Shown piece after piece: positions 16,813 to 25,599 of a stretch of 64,000 nucleotides of DNA. The position numbers were made by a program, and so were the translations under genes. This DNA comes from Sphingomonas sp. 67-36 (GTDB lineage: Bacteria > Pseudomonadota > Alphaproteobacteria > Sphingomonadales > Sphingomonadaceae): NCBI GenBank assembly GCA_001897375.1, contig MKSU01000018.1:44353-108352 (forward strand), written 5' to 3'. The number at the start of each line of letters is the position of its first letter. Position 1 is the stretch's first letter. The notes below the pieces were generated by a model that was not told where the DNA came from, did no database searches, and saw only the letters and a list, made by a program, of their open reading frames with translations.

Positions 16813-17208
16813 GTGACCGAACTTTTCCCCGTGGTGGCCGCCGCGTTGATCGACGAGGCTGGCCATATCCTCATGCAGCGCCGCCCGGAAGGGAAGGCGC
16901 TGGCCGGGCTATGGGAGTTCCCCGGCGGCAAGGTCGAACGTAGCGAATCGCCCGAGGAAGCACTGTGTCGCGAGCTGGGCGAGGAACTCGGCATCGTCGT
17001 CGCGCCCGGCGATCTTTCGCCCGTCACCTTCGCCAGTCAGCCGCTCGGCGACCGGCACATGATCCTGATGCTCTATCGCTGCCGGCGCTGGATCGGCGAT
17101 CCGCAGGCGCTGGAGGCGGCCGAATTGCGATGGGGAGATGCCGAATCGCTCGCCGCGCTGCCGATGCCGGCGGCGGACGTGCCGCTGCTCGCCGCGTTGC
17201 GATCCTAG
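16813..17208 (+). CDS. MutT-type Nudix hydrolase
   Basis: A 131-residue Nudix enzyme, most likely 8-oxo-dGTP diphosphatase that cleans the nucleotide pool. The Nudix box spans the G-x5-E-x7-REUxEExGU pattern: GGKVERSESPEEALCREL then GEELGI. The N-terminal VVAAALIDEAGHILMQRR is typical of MutT. The start is GTG, set by the conserved N-terminus. The last 4 bases overlap the end of the converging kinase gene. Substrate is inferred from similarity to MutT. Confidence 0.88.
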   Translation: MTELFPVVAAALIDEAGHILMQRRPEGKALAGLWEFPGGKVERSESPEEALCRELGEELGIVVAPGDLSPVTFASQPLGDRHMILMLYRCRRWIGDPQALEAAELRWGDAESLAALPMPAADVPLLAALRS

Positions 17209-18227
17209 GTGTCGAGGATACGCGGCGACAGCGGAAAGTGGAGCGTCGCGATCGTCTTCCCCTCGCGCCGCGCGACCGCGATGTCGCCGCCCAGTTGCGA
17301 GGCGAGCGCGGCGAGCAGCCGCTGGCCCATATGCGCGTCGTCCGGCGGGGCTGGCGTGAAGCCGATGCCGTCGTCGCTCACCGTGAGCTGCATCGCGTCC
17401 GGACGGAAGGGGTGCGGCCGCAATCGCACCGCGACATTGCCGGGCCGGTCGTCGGGGAAGGAATGTTTGGCGATATTGGTCAGCAGCTCGTTGGTGACGA
17501 GGCCGAGGATCACCGCCTGCGACAGCGGCACGGCGCAGGCGGAAAGCTCCAGATGCAGCGCGATCGGGCGCATGTTGAAGCGCGTCAGCAGCATGTCGTC
17601 GCAGAGGTTGGCGATAAAGGCGCTCAGTTCTACCCGCTCGCTCGTCGCCTCGTCGATCCGCAGGCGCTGATAGACCCGGCTCAGCACCACCATGCGCGAT
17701 ATCACCTGATCGAGCGTGGCGGCGGTTTCCGGGCTGGTCGATCGGCGGGCGGCCAGCGAGGCGGTGGAGACGAGCATCGCGAGGTCGTTCGCCAGCCGAT
17801 GCGACAGTTCGCGCAGCAGCGCGGTCGCGCGTTCATGCCCGGCGCGGGCGAGCCGCAGCTCGGCGGCGAGCGAATCGTTCCGGCGTTTCCAGTGACTCGC
17901 CGCCCATGTGACGAGCAGCCCCAGCGCCAGCGTCGCGATCAGCGCCAGCGCGTCGTCGGGATCGGGCACCGCCAACCCTTCGCCGGGCAGCGCGATGGCG
18001 AGGGCGAGCGTGCCGAAGCCGACCCCCACCAGTCCGGGTCCGCGACCGCCCACCACCGCGACGACGACGAACGCCAGCGCCATGAAGATGAACAGCAGCC
18101 ACGGCCGGTCCGGGGCGAAATGCACCGAGGCGACCGTCACCGCCACGACCAGCAGGAACGCGCCGGCAGGCAGGACGAGCGAGCGATAGAGCGACGATGG
18201 AGACACGGCGGCTTCTCCTGCCCGCAT
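17205..18227 (-). CDS. Membrane histidine kinase of the HisKA_2/HWE type
   Basis: A 340-residue sensor kinase. Residues 15-110 hold about four transmembrane segments (DUF4118-like arrangement), then the phosphoacceptor region ELSHRLANDLAML with H143, and a HATPase domain with the N-box NELLTNIAKHSFP and the later DDGIGFTP. The HxxxN context is of the HisKA_2 class, which in alphaproteobacteria often feeds PhyR or single-domain regulators. No receiver gene is adjacent. It is divergent from the RND operon, sharing a 189-base upstream region with it, and its stop overlaps the Nudix gene by 4 bases. Confidence 0.85.
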   Translation of the reverse strand: MRAGEAAVSPSSLYRSLVLPAGAFLLVVAVTVASVHFAPDRPWLLFIFMALAFVVVAVVGGRGPGLVGVGFGTLALAIALPGEGLAVPDPDDALALIATLALGLLVTWAASHWKRRNDSLAAELRLARAGHERATALLRELSHRLANDLAMLVSTASLAARRSTSPETAATLDQVISRMVVLSRVYQRLRIDEATSERVELSAFIANLCDDMLLTRFNMRPIALHLELSACAVPLSQAVILGLVTNELLTNIAKHSFPDDRPGNVAVRLRPHPFRPDAMQLTVSDDGIGFTPAPPDDAHMGQRLLAALASQLGGDIAVARREGKTIATLHFPLSPRILDT

Positions 18228-18280
18228 CCGCGCGGTGCCGATGCGGACGCGGCTGATCGGCGGGAATGTGGGCGAGGTTG

Positions 18281-18340
18281 CTTACACCCGCCTTACTTCG
18301 GGAAAAGCAGATCGCCGGGTCAGCGTAATGTCCATGTAAG
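18281..18340. promoter_or_regulatory. OmpR-type hexamer repeats upstream of the RND operon
   Basis: On the plus strand CTTACA (18281-18286), five bases, CTTACT (18292-18297). On the minus strand CTTACA (18340-18335), five bases, ATTACG (18329-18324). Hexamer-N5-hexamer with 11-base periodicity is the usual site form of OmpR/PmrA-class regulators. The arrangement is two such half-pairs facing each other about 77-136 bases before the adaptor start. Confidence 0.55.
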
Positions 18341-18416
18341 CGACGGGGAATAGAGGGGCGCCAACGGCTCCCTCTTTTCCGGGAACGAAGGTATCAACCG
18401 GCAGCGGACAGGGCGC

Positions 18417-19661
18417 GTGACCGACAATCTGGCTTCCTCGTCACCACTTCCACCCGCCCGAGCGATCGGCCGCGCTGCGCAGCTGCGCCTCGTCGCGCTG
18501 GCCGCCGCGGCGCTGGTGGCGGTGCTGCTGCTGATCGCCGGCGCGCGGGCGCTGTTCACGTCCCCGCCGCCGGCAACGCCGACACTGCCGACGGGCGCGT
18601 TCAGACCGACGCCGGAGCAACTGGCGCAGCTCACCATCGCGCCGGTGACGAGCGGGGCGGATGCCCAGCTCGTGCGCGCGAGCGGTGCGATCGCGGTGGA
18701 CGGGGATCGCAGCACGCCCGTCCTGCTGCCGTTCTCGGGGCAGGTGCTGGCGGTTTATGTTGAGCCGGGGCGGCGGGTGGTGAAGGGGCAGCCGTTGCTG
18801 CGCATCGCATCGCCCGAGATGGTCGATGCGCGCAACGCGCTAGCGACGGCGGCGGCGCAGCGCGCGACGGCGGCGGAGGCGCTGCGCGTCGCCACGGCCA
18901 CCGCCGCCCGGCAGAAGGCGATCTATGAAACCGCCGGCGGCGCGCTGAAGGACTATACTCAGTCGCAGGCCGATCTGGTCGCGGCGCAATCGGCGCTGCG
19001 CACGGCCGAATCGGCGGAACGGGCGGCGCGCAACCATGTCGCGATCTTCGGCAGCAGCGGGGAAGGCGGGGGACCGGCGGGGCAGCCCGCCACCGTCTAT
19101 CGCGCGCCGGTCGCCGGGCTGATCGCCGATCGCAACGTCGCGCCGGGCCAGTTCGTCACCGCGGGCGGCACCGCGCCGCTGCTGACGATCACCGATCCCT
19201 CGCGGGTATGGCTCGTCGCGCAACTGGCGGAGAGCGATGCCGCCGTCGTCCGCGTCGGCGACCAGGTGCGGGTGACGACGCCCGCGCTGCCCGGCCGCAC
19301 CTTCGCCGCGCGAATCGACAATGTCGGCGCGGCGCTCGATCCGAACAGCCACCGCCTGCCGGTCCGCGCATCGATCGACAACCCGGACGGCGCGCTCAAG
19401 CCGCAGATGTTCGCCTCCTTCACCATCACCCGGCGAACCGGCGGCGGCGACGCCGTGATGGTGCCGGCGTCGGCGGTGATCCATGAGGGCGACAGCGCCC
19501 GCGTGTGGGTGGAGGGGCGCGACCGGCTGCTCTACGCCCGCCCCGTCACCACCGGGCCGAGCGAAGGCGGCTTCACCCGCATCCTCGCCGGTCTCCGGCC
19601 CGGCGACCGGGTCGTCACCAGGGGCGCGCTGTTCGTCAACGAGGCGGGCCTCGATCAATGA
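18417..19661 (+). CDS. RND efflux periplasmic adaptor (CzcB-like)
   Basis: Membrane fusion protein of a tripartite efflux pump. The 414-residue protein has an N-terminal membrane anchor (LRLVALAAAALVAVLLLIAG), a lipoyl-like domain split around a coiled-coil hairpin (about residues 140-205, Ala/Gln/Glu-rich), a beta-barrel with RVWLVAQLAESDAAVVRVGD, and a membrane-proximal domain ending GDRVVTRGALFVNEAG. The start is GTG. No His-rich metal-binding tail as in CzcB is seen. The stop overlaps the permease start as ATGA. Confidence 0.92.
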   Translation: MTDNLASSSPLPPARAIGRAAQLRLVALAAAALVAVLLLIAGARALFTSPPPATPTLPTGAFRPTPEQLAQLTIAPVTSGADAQLVRASGAIAVDGDRSTPVLLPFSGQVLAVYVEPGRRVVKGQPLLRIASPEMVDARNALATAAAQRATAAEALRVATATAARQKAIYETAGGALKDYTQSQADLVAAQSALRTAESAERAARNHVAIFGSSGEGGGPAGQPATVYRAPVAGLIADRNVAPGQFVTAGGTAPLLTITDPSRVWLVAQLAESDAAVVRVGDQVRVTTPALPGRTFAARIDNVGAALDPNSHRLPVRASIDNPDGALKPQMFASFTITRRTGGGDAVMVPASAVIHEGDSARVWVEGRDRLLYARPVTTGPSEGGFTRILAGLRPGDRVVTRGALFVNEAGLDQ

Positions 19662-22600
19662 ACCGGCTGGTCGAGCTGGCGCTGCGCCAGCGGATGCTGG
19701 TGCTGACGCTGCTGATCGGGCTGGTGCTGGCCGGCGCGGTCGGCTTCGCGAACCTCAATATCGAGGCTTATCCCGATCCCGTCCCGCCGATGGTGGAGGT
19801 GCTGACGCAGAGCAACGGCACCTCGGCGGAGGAGATGGAGCGCAACGTCACCACCCCGATCGAAGTGGCGATCGCCGGGCTGCCGCATCTGACGGCGGTG
19901 CGCTCGATCTCGCTGTTCGGCCTGTCCGACGTGAAGATCCAGTTCACCTATGACGTGAGCTTCCGCGAGGCCGAGCAGCTCGTGCTCGGCCGCCTGTCGC
20001 AGATTCCGCCGATGCCGAACGGCGCGCAGCCGACCATCTCGCCGACCAGCCCGATCGGCGAGATCTACCGCTACCGCATCGTCGGCCCGCCGGGCTATTC
20101 GGTGATGGACCTCAAGACGTTGCAGGACTGGGTGCTGCAACGCCGCTTCAAGCGGCTGCCGGGCGTGGTCGACGTGACCGGCTGGGGCGGCAAGCTGCGC
20201 ACCTATGAGGTGCGGCTCGATCGCGACCGGCTGATCGCGCACGGCGTCTCCGTGCCGCAGGTGCTGGCGGCGCTCGGCAAGAGCGACGGCAATGTCGGCG
20301 GGCAGACGGTGAATTTCGGCGAGCAGGCGGCGATCGTGCGCGGCGTCGGGCTGATCCAGTCGGTCGAGGCGATCCGCGACACGATGGTCGGCATGGGGGT
20401 GGGCACGGGCGGCTCGACGCCGGTGCTGCTGCGCGACGTGGGTGAGGTGGCGATCGGCAACATGCCGCGCCTCGGCATCGCCGGGGACGGCGCGGACGAC
20501 GATATCGTCATGGGCATCGTGCTGATGCAGCGCGGCGCGCAGTCGATGCCCGCGATCCGCGCGGTGGAGCAGGAGGTGGAGACGGTCAACGCCGGCGGTA
20601 TCCTGCCCCCCGGCGTCCATCTGGAGCGCATCTACGACCGCTCGAACCTGATCGGCGTCACCACCCATACGGTGATGCACAACCTCGCCATGGGCGTGCT
20701 GCTGATCTTCGCGCTGCAATGGCTGTTCCTCGGCAATCTGCGCAGCGCGCTGATCGTCGCGGTGACGATCCCGCTCGCGCTGTCGGTCGCGGTGCTGGTG
20801 CTGATCCTGCAGGGCGAATCCGCCAATCTGCTGTCGCTCGGCGCGCTCGATTTCGGGCTGATCGTCGATGCCGCCGTCATCATGGTGGAGGCGATCTTCC
20901 GCCGCATGGCGGAACGGTCGCACGATATCGGCACCGGGCGCATCCACGCCAGCACCGCCAACCGCTTCTCCGCGATCCTGCATGCGTCGAGCGACGTGAG
21001 CCGGGGCATCTTCTTCGCCGCCGCGATCATCATCGCCAGCTTCCTGCCGCTGTTCACGCTGACCGGAGTGGAGGGGCATATCTTCGGCCCGATGGCCAAG
21101 ACCTATGCCTATGCCATCGCCGGCGGGCTGGTCGCCGCCTTCACCGTCGCGCCGGTGCTGTCGGCGCTGCTGCTGCCGGACAAGCTGGCGGAGGTCGATA
21201 CATGGGTCGTCCGCCAGCTTAAGCGCGTCGCCGAGCCGGCGGTGTCCTTCGCGCTGGCCAATCGCGTGCTGACGCTGGGGCTGACCGCGATCGCGCTCGC
21301 CGGCTCGCTCTATGCGGTGCGGGCGCTCGGCGTCGAGTTCCTGCCGCATCTGGAGGAGGGCAACCTCTATATCCGCGCCACGCTGCCGCCGTCGATCTCG
21401 CTGGAGGCGGGGCAGCCGGTGGTCAACGGCATCCGCCGCATCATCGCAGCGCGGCCTGAGGTGGAGCGCGTCGTCTCCACCCACGGCCGCCCCGACGACG
21501 GCACCGACGCGACCGGCTTCTTCAACGCCGAATTCTACGCCCCGCTGAAGCCGGCGGAGGACTGGCCGCGCGGCGCGAGCAAGGAGAAGCTCACCGCCGA
21601 GCTGCAACGCAAGCTTCAGGCGAAATACCCCGGCGTGGATTTCGAATTCTCGCAATATATCCAGGACAATGTCGACGAGGCGTCTTCGGGCGTGAAGGGC
21701 GCCAATTCGATCAAGGTGTTCGGCAGCGATCTCGAGACGCTGGAAAAGGTCGCCGGCGAGATCAAGGCGCAGATGGCGCAGGTGCGCGGCATCGCCGACC
21801 TCGGCGTGTCGGATTCGCTCGGCCAGCCGACCGTGCGCATCGACATCGACCGGCTGGCGGCGGCGCGCTACGGGCTGGCGCCCGACGACATCAACCAGAC
21901 GATCGCCGCGGCGGTCGGCGGCGCGTCCGTCGCCAACCTCTACGAGAAGGATACCGATCGCTATTTCCCGATCGTCGTCCGGCTCGATCCGGCGCAGCGC
22001 AACGATATCGAGGCACTGAATCGCATCACGGTCGGCGCGCCGGGGCCGGGCGGCAACGGACTGGTGCAGGTGCCGCTGTCGGAGGTGGCGAAGATCCGGC
22101 TGACCTCCGGCGCGTCGTTCATCTATCGCGAGCATCAGGAACGCTACGTCCCGATCAAGTTCAGCGTGCGCGGCCGCGATCTGGGCAGCACGGTGGACGA
22201 GGTGAAGGCGCGGATCGCGAAGCATGTCGTGCTGCCGCCCGGCTATCACCTCGAATGGGCGGGCGAACTGGGTAACCTCGCCAATGCGGTCGCGCGGCTG
22301 GAGGTGGTGGTGCCGATCAGCCTGCTGCTGATCGTCGTGCTGCTGTTCGCCAATTTCGGCTCGATCCGCGACACGATGCTGGCGTTCAGCGTCATCCCGA
22401 TGGCGCTGATCGGCGGCGTGCTGGCGCTGGCGCTGACGGGCACGCCGTTCAGCATCTCCGCCGCGATCGGCTTCGTCGCGCTGTTCGGCATCGCGGTGAT
22501 GGACGGCATCCTCGTCGTCGCGACCTTCAACACCCAGGTCAACGAGGGGCTGGCGCGCGACGAGGCGATCGCCGTGACGGTGCGCCATTGCCTGCGCCCG

Positions 22601-22840
22601 GTGGTGATGACCTGCCTCGCCGCCGCGATCGGGCTGCTGCCGGCGGCGGTCTCGACCGGCATCGGCAGCCAGGTGCAGAAGCCGCTGGCGCTGGTGGTGG
22701 TCGGCGGGATGACGCTGGCGCCGGTGCTGATCCTGATGGTGCTGCCGGTGCTGATCGTGCGCTTCTCGCGCCATCGCGGGGCGCACGGTCATGCGGAGCG
22801 CCGGCATCACGCCGACGGCACGCCGATGGAGCCGGCATGA
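19658..22840 (+). CDS. Heavy-metal-type RND efflux permease (CzcA/CusA class)
   Basis: The inner-membrane pump of 1060 residues, about the usual RND length. TM4 carries LDFGLIVDAAVIMVEA: Asp, Asp six later, Glu seven later, the same spacing as the D-D-E proton/metal relay of CzcA, which places it in the heavy-metal (HME) branch rather than the drug branch. RND repeats are visible as two sets of a single TM, a large periplasmic domain and TM bundles. The protein has a short His-containing tail (RHRGAHGHAERRHH), which may bind metal. It is ATGA-coupled to the adaptor and to the outer-membrane factor. Which metal it exports cannot be told from sequence. Confidence 0.93.
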   Translation: MNRLVELALRQRMLVLTLLIGLVLAGAVGFANLNIEAYPDPVPPMVEVLTQSNGTSAEEMERNVTTPIEVAIAGLPHLTAVRSISLFGLSDVKIQFTYDVSFREAEQLVLGRLSQIPPMPNGAQPTISPTSPIGEIYRYRIVGPPGYSVMDLKTLQDWVLQRRFKRLPGVVDVTGWGGKLRTYEVRLDRDRLIAHGVSVPQVLAALGKSDGNVGGQTVNFGEQAAIVRGVGLIQSVEAIRDTMVGMGVGTGGSTPVLLRDVGEVAIGNMPRLGIAGDGADDDIVMGIVLMQRGAQSMPAIRAVEQEVETVNAGGILPPGVHLERIYDRSNLIGVTTHTVMHNLAMGVLLIFALQWLFLGNLRSALIVAVTIPLALSVAVLVLILQGESANLLSLGALDFGLIVDAAVIMVEAIFRRMAERSHDIGTGRIHASTANRFSAILHASSDVSRGIFFAAAIIIASFLPLFTLTGVEGHIFGPMAKTYAYAIAGGLVAAFTVAPVLSALLLPDKLAEVDTWVVRQLKRVAEPAVSFALANRVLTLGLTAIALAGSLYAVRALGVEFLPHLEEGNLYIRATLPPSISLEAGQPVVNGIRRIIAARPEVERVVSTHGRPDDGTDATGFFNAEFYAPLKPAEDWPRGASKEKLTAELQRKLQAKYPGVDFEFSQYIQDNVDEASSGVKGANSIKVFGSDLETLEKVAGEIKAQMAQVRGIADLGVSDSLGQPTVRIDIDRLAAARYGLAPDDINQTIAAAVGGASVANLYEKDTDRYFPIVVRLDPAQRNDIEALNRITVGAPGPGGNGLVQVPLSEVAKIRLTSGASFIYREHQERYVPIKFSVRGRDLGSTVDEVKARIAKHVVLPPGYHLEWAGELGNLANAVARLEVVVPISLLLIVVLLFANFGSIRDTMLAFSVIPMALIGGVLALALTGTPFSISAAIGFVALFGIAVMDGILVVATFNTQVNEGLARDEAIAVTVRHCLRPVVMTCLAAAIGLLPAAVSTGIGSQVQKPLALVVVGGMTLAPVLILMVLPVLIVRFSRHRGAHGHAERRHHADGTPMEPA

Positions 22841-24264
22841 TGCGCCTGTTTCCCGTCTCGCTCGCGGCGTTGCTGCTCGCCGGCTGCACGATCGCTCCGG
22901 CGCATCCGGGAACGGAGGTGCCGTTGCCGCCCGCGCGGGCGTCGCAGACGATCGCGCCCGCGACCGGCGCGGCGCAACGGCTGGAAGCAGGCGCGCCACC
23001 GCTCGCCGAATGGTGGCGCGCGTTCGGCAGCGCGAAGCTCGACGATCTGGTCCGCACCGCGCTGGCGCACAACGAGGATCTCGCCACCGCCGAGGCCAAC
23101 CTCCGGCAGGCGCGCGAGCAGGCCAGCGCCACCGCCGGGGCGCAGGGGCCGAAGGTGGACGCCGGCTATCAGGCGGAGCGGACGCGGATATCGGGCGCGC
23201 TCTCCCCGCCGCTCGCCGACAACGTGAGCTATCTCTACACATTGCACACCGCGCAGGTGACGGTGGCCTATCCGCTCGACCTGTTCGGCGCGGGGCGCAA
23301 TGCGGTGCGCTCGGCGCGCGCGGCGGCGGAGGTGGCGGGGCAGCGGCTGGAGGCGGCGCGGATCGCGGCGGTGGCCAATCTCGTCGTCGCGACGATCCAG
23401 CATGCCGCGCTCGACGCGCAGGTGACGGCGACGGAAAAGGCGATCGCGGACAATCGCGCGCTGGTCGCGATGCTCGAACGCCGCCGCGCGCTGGGCGACG
23501 TCGGGCTGGCGGAGGTGACGGCGCAGCAGACCGTGCTCGCCAATGTCGAGGCGACTCTGCCGGCGCTGGAGCGGCAGCGCGATCACCAGGCGGGGCTGAT
23601 TCTCTCCCTGCTCGGCCGCCCGGCCGGCTCGCCGCTGCCGGAGCTGCCGGGGATGGAAGAACTGCGCCTGCCCGCCGACCTGCCCCTGTCGCTGCCGTCC
23701 GATATCGTCGCGCATCGCCCGGACGTGCGCGCGGCGGAGGCGCAGATGCGCGGCGCGGCGGCGGATGTCGGCGCGGCGATCGCGGCGCGGCTGCCCGCGA
23801 TCACGCTGAGCGGCAATGCCGGCGGCTCCGCGACGCGCTTCCTCGACATGTTCGCCAGCGGCAATCCGTTCTTCGCGCTGATCGGCGGCGTCACCCAGCC
23901 GATCTTCCACTCTGGCGAGCTGCGCCATCGCCAGCGCGCGGCGGAGGCGGCGCTGGATGCGGCCAAGGCGCAATATCGCGCGGCAGCGCTGCAGGCGTTC
24001 CTCGACGTCGACGATGCGCTCTCCGGCTTGCGCACCGACGCTGCCGCGCTGGACGCCGCCACGCGCGCCGACGATGCCGCCGGGCGCACGCTGGCGATGA
24101 CGCGGCGGCAGATGGAGCTTGACGCGGTCGGCACGCTGGCGCTGCTCAACGCCTCGTCGGCGGCGTCGCAGGCGTCGGTGCAACGAATCCAGGCGACCGC
24201 CGCGCGGCTGACCGACACGGTGGCGCTGTTCCAGGCCTGCGGCACGCCGGTCGGCGCGCGCTGA
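22837..24264 (+). CDS. NodT-family outer-membrane efflux lipoprotein
   Basis: The outer-membrane channel of the same pump. The 475-residue protein has lipobox LLLAGC (C18 after MMRLFPVSLAALLLAG), followed by the OEP repeats with EWWRAFGSAKLDDLVRTAL, ATAEANLRQAREQ, and in the second half SDIVAHRPDVRAAEAQMR and PIFHSGELRHRQRAAEAA. The length and two-fold repeat fit TolC-like proteins of the NodT group. Start overlaps the permease stop (ATGA); the next codon is also ATG. It ends one base before the converging regulator gene. Confidence 0.92.
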   Translation: MMRLFPVSLAALLLAGCTIAPAHPGTEVPLPPARASQTIAPATGAAQRLEAGAPPLAEWWRAFGSAKLDDLVRTALAHNEDLATAEANLRQAREQASATAGAQGPKVDAGYQAERTRISGALSPPLADNVSYLYTLHTAQVTVAYPLDLFGAGRNAVRSARAAAEVAGQRLEAARIAAVANLVVATIQHAALDAQVTATEKAIADNRALVAMLERRRALGDVGLAEVTAQQTVLANVEATLPALERQRDHQAGLILSLLGRPAGSPLPELPGMEELRLPADLPLSLPSDIVAHRPDVRAAEAQMRGAAADVGAAIAARLPAITLSGNAGGSATRFLDMFASGNPFFALIGGVTQPIFHSGELRHRQRAAEAALDAAKAQYRAAALQAFLDVDDALSGLRTDAAALDAATRADDAAGRTLAMTRRQMELDAVGTLALLNASSAASQASVQRIQATAARLTDTVALFQACGTPVGAR

Positions 24265-24265
24265 C

Positions 24266-24937
24266 CTATACCGTCTGGAGCATATAGCCGACGCCGCGCA
24301 CGGTCTGCACCGTCAGCGCCAGCCCGGCGTTCTTCAGGTGGCGGCGGATGCGGTGGATATAGACCTCCACCGCGTTCGACCCCAGGGTATCGCCCGCGCC
24401 GAACAACTGGTCCTCCAGCACGCGCTTGGGCACCACGCGGTCGAGCTGGCGCATCAGCAGCTCCAGCAATTCCCCCTCGCGCACCGAGAATTCCAGCAGC
24501 GCGCCATCGACGCGGAATTGCCGCGCCTCGGTATCCAGCTCCAGCGCCCCTGCGCGCAGCAGCCGGTCCTTGTAGCCGGATTCGCGGCGCAGGATCGCCA
24601 GCACGCGGGCGTGAAGCTCGTCGAAATGGAACGGCTTGGCCATGTAATCATCGGCCCCCGCGCTGAGGCCGAGGATGCGGTTCTCCACTTCGCCGCGCGC
24701 GGTGACGATCAGGATCGGCTCGTTATGCCGCGCCGCGCGCAGCCGTCGCAGCAGGTCCAGCCCGTCCTCGTCGGGCAGGCCGAGATCGAGGATGACCAGC
24801 GCATAGCGCGTCGTGCGGATCAATATCTCCGCGTCGCCGGCATCCGCCGCGATGTCGCAATGCAGGTGGCGGCGCGCGAACGCCTCGCGCATCGCCTCGG
24901 CAAGCTCGGCATTGTCCTCGACGATCAGCAATCTCAT
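24266..24937 (-). CDS. OmpR-family response regulator (QseB/TctD-like)
   Basis: A 223-residue transcription factor with an N-terminal receiver (IVEDN acidic pocket, phosphorylation site in VILDLGLPDEDG, TARGE and KPF lysine) and a C-terminal winged helix with TLGSNAVEVYIHRIRRHLK and VRGVGYML. All residues needed for phosphorylation are present. The gene converges on the RND operon, so it is a good candidate regulator of it, matching the hexamer repeats at 18281-18340. No histidine kinase is adjacent. It starts 41 bases after the ParB-like gene and may be cotranscribed with it. Confidence 0.92.
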   Translation of the reverse strand: MRLLIVEDNAELAEAMREAFARRHLHCDIAADAGDAEILIRTTRYALVILDLGLPDEDGLDLLRRLRAARHNEPILIVTARGEVENRILGLSAGADDYMAKPFHFDELHARVLAILRRESGYKDRLLRAGALELDTEARQFRVDGALLEFSVREGELLELLMRQLDRVVPKRVLEDQLFGAGDTLGSNAVEVYIHRIRRHLKNAGLALTVQTVRGVGYMLQTV

Positions 24938-24978
24938 CGCGGCTTCATGCGGTGCTTGGGCCGCCGATTCAACGCGGA

Positions 24979-25599
24979 TCAGCCATGCGGACCGGCATAG
25001 CCCGGCAGATAGACGGCATCCGCCCCGCGCGCGAGCTTGAGCGCGCGCTGCACCGCCGTATCGAAATCCTTTTCCAGCAACGCGGGCTTGATGCGATGGC
25101 GCAGGAAATCCGCCCACAGGAATTCCGAATAGGGCGTGTCGTCCTTGGCATAGCCGCCCGCGCGGCGCAGTTCGCCGGCGAGCGAGCGATAGGGATCGTC
25201 GCGCAGCTTGGTGACCTTCCGGGGCAGATCGTCCGCTGACCGGCGCACGCCATGCTCGTCGAAGGGGTGCAGCCAGTTGCGGTTGTCCATCACCGTCATG
25301 AACATCCCGGGCGGAAGATGGCTTAGATCGGCGACGACGCGCACCAGCACGGTCTTCTGCCCCGCGTCGTGCAACGCGAGCGCTAGGTGGTGGCTGTCGA
25401 TCAGCCACGGCCGCTGCTTCGGCCCGATCACGGCTGGGACGAGATGGTGCGACAGGAAATTGGCGTCGGCGGACGGGGGTCGTTCTTCCCAGTCGCGCCG
25501 CTTGCGCGCGACTTCACGTTTGCCGACCGTCATCTGTGTCGGGCGCAGATCCAGGATCGGGGTCGGCTGTAGAACCGGCGGAAAATCCTGCATCGTCAT
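24979..25599 (-). CDS. ParB-like nuclease-fold protein (ParBc_2 type)
   Basis: A 206-residue soluble protein of the ParBc_2 type. Supporting segments are ILDLRPTQMTVGKREVARK, then PWLIDSHHLALAL and FMTVMDNRNWLHPFDEHG, which resemble the ParB/Srx-like nucleotide-binding fold as found in putative ParB-like nucleases. No helix-turn-helix is seen, so it is not a partition ParB. Its biochemical role is unknown. The first 86 bases overlap the 3-prime end of the SulP gene in another frame, and the conserved N-terminus lies in that overlap, so the overlap appears genuine. GGGGAA precedes the ATG; a second ATG two codons in is possible. Confidence 0.75.
   Translation of the reverse strand: MTMQDFPPVLQPTPILDLRPTQMTVGKREVARKRRDWEERPPSADANFLSHHLVPAVIGPKQRPWLIDSHHLALALHDAGQKTVLVRVVADLSHLPPGMFMTVMDNRNWLHPFDEHGVRRSADDLPRKVTKLRDDPYRSLAGELRRAGGYAKDDTPYSEFLWADFLRHRIKPALLEKDFDTAVQRALKLARGADAVYLPGYAGPHG

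Noticed and set aside
19655-23242. A minus-strand open frame of about 1195 codons opposite the RND genes
   Set aside because: It is an antisense frame kept open by GC-rich third positions. The sequence is low-complexity Arg/His/Asp-rich with no domain, while the plus strand encodes recognisable pump proteins.
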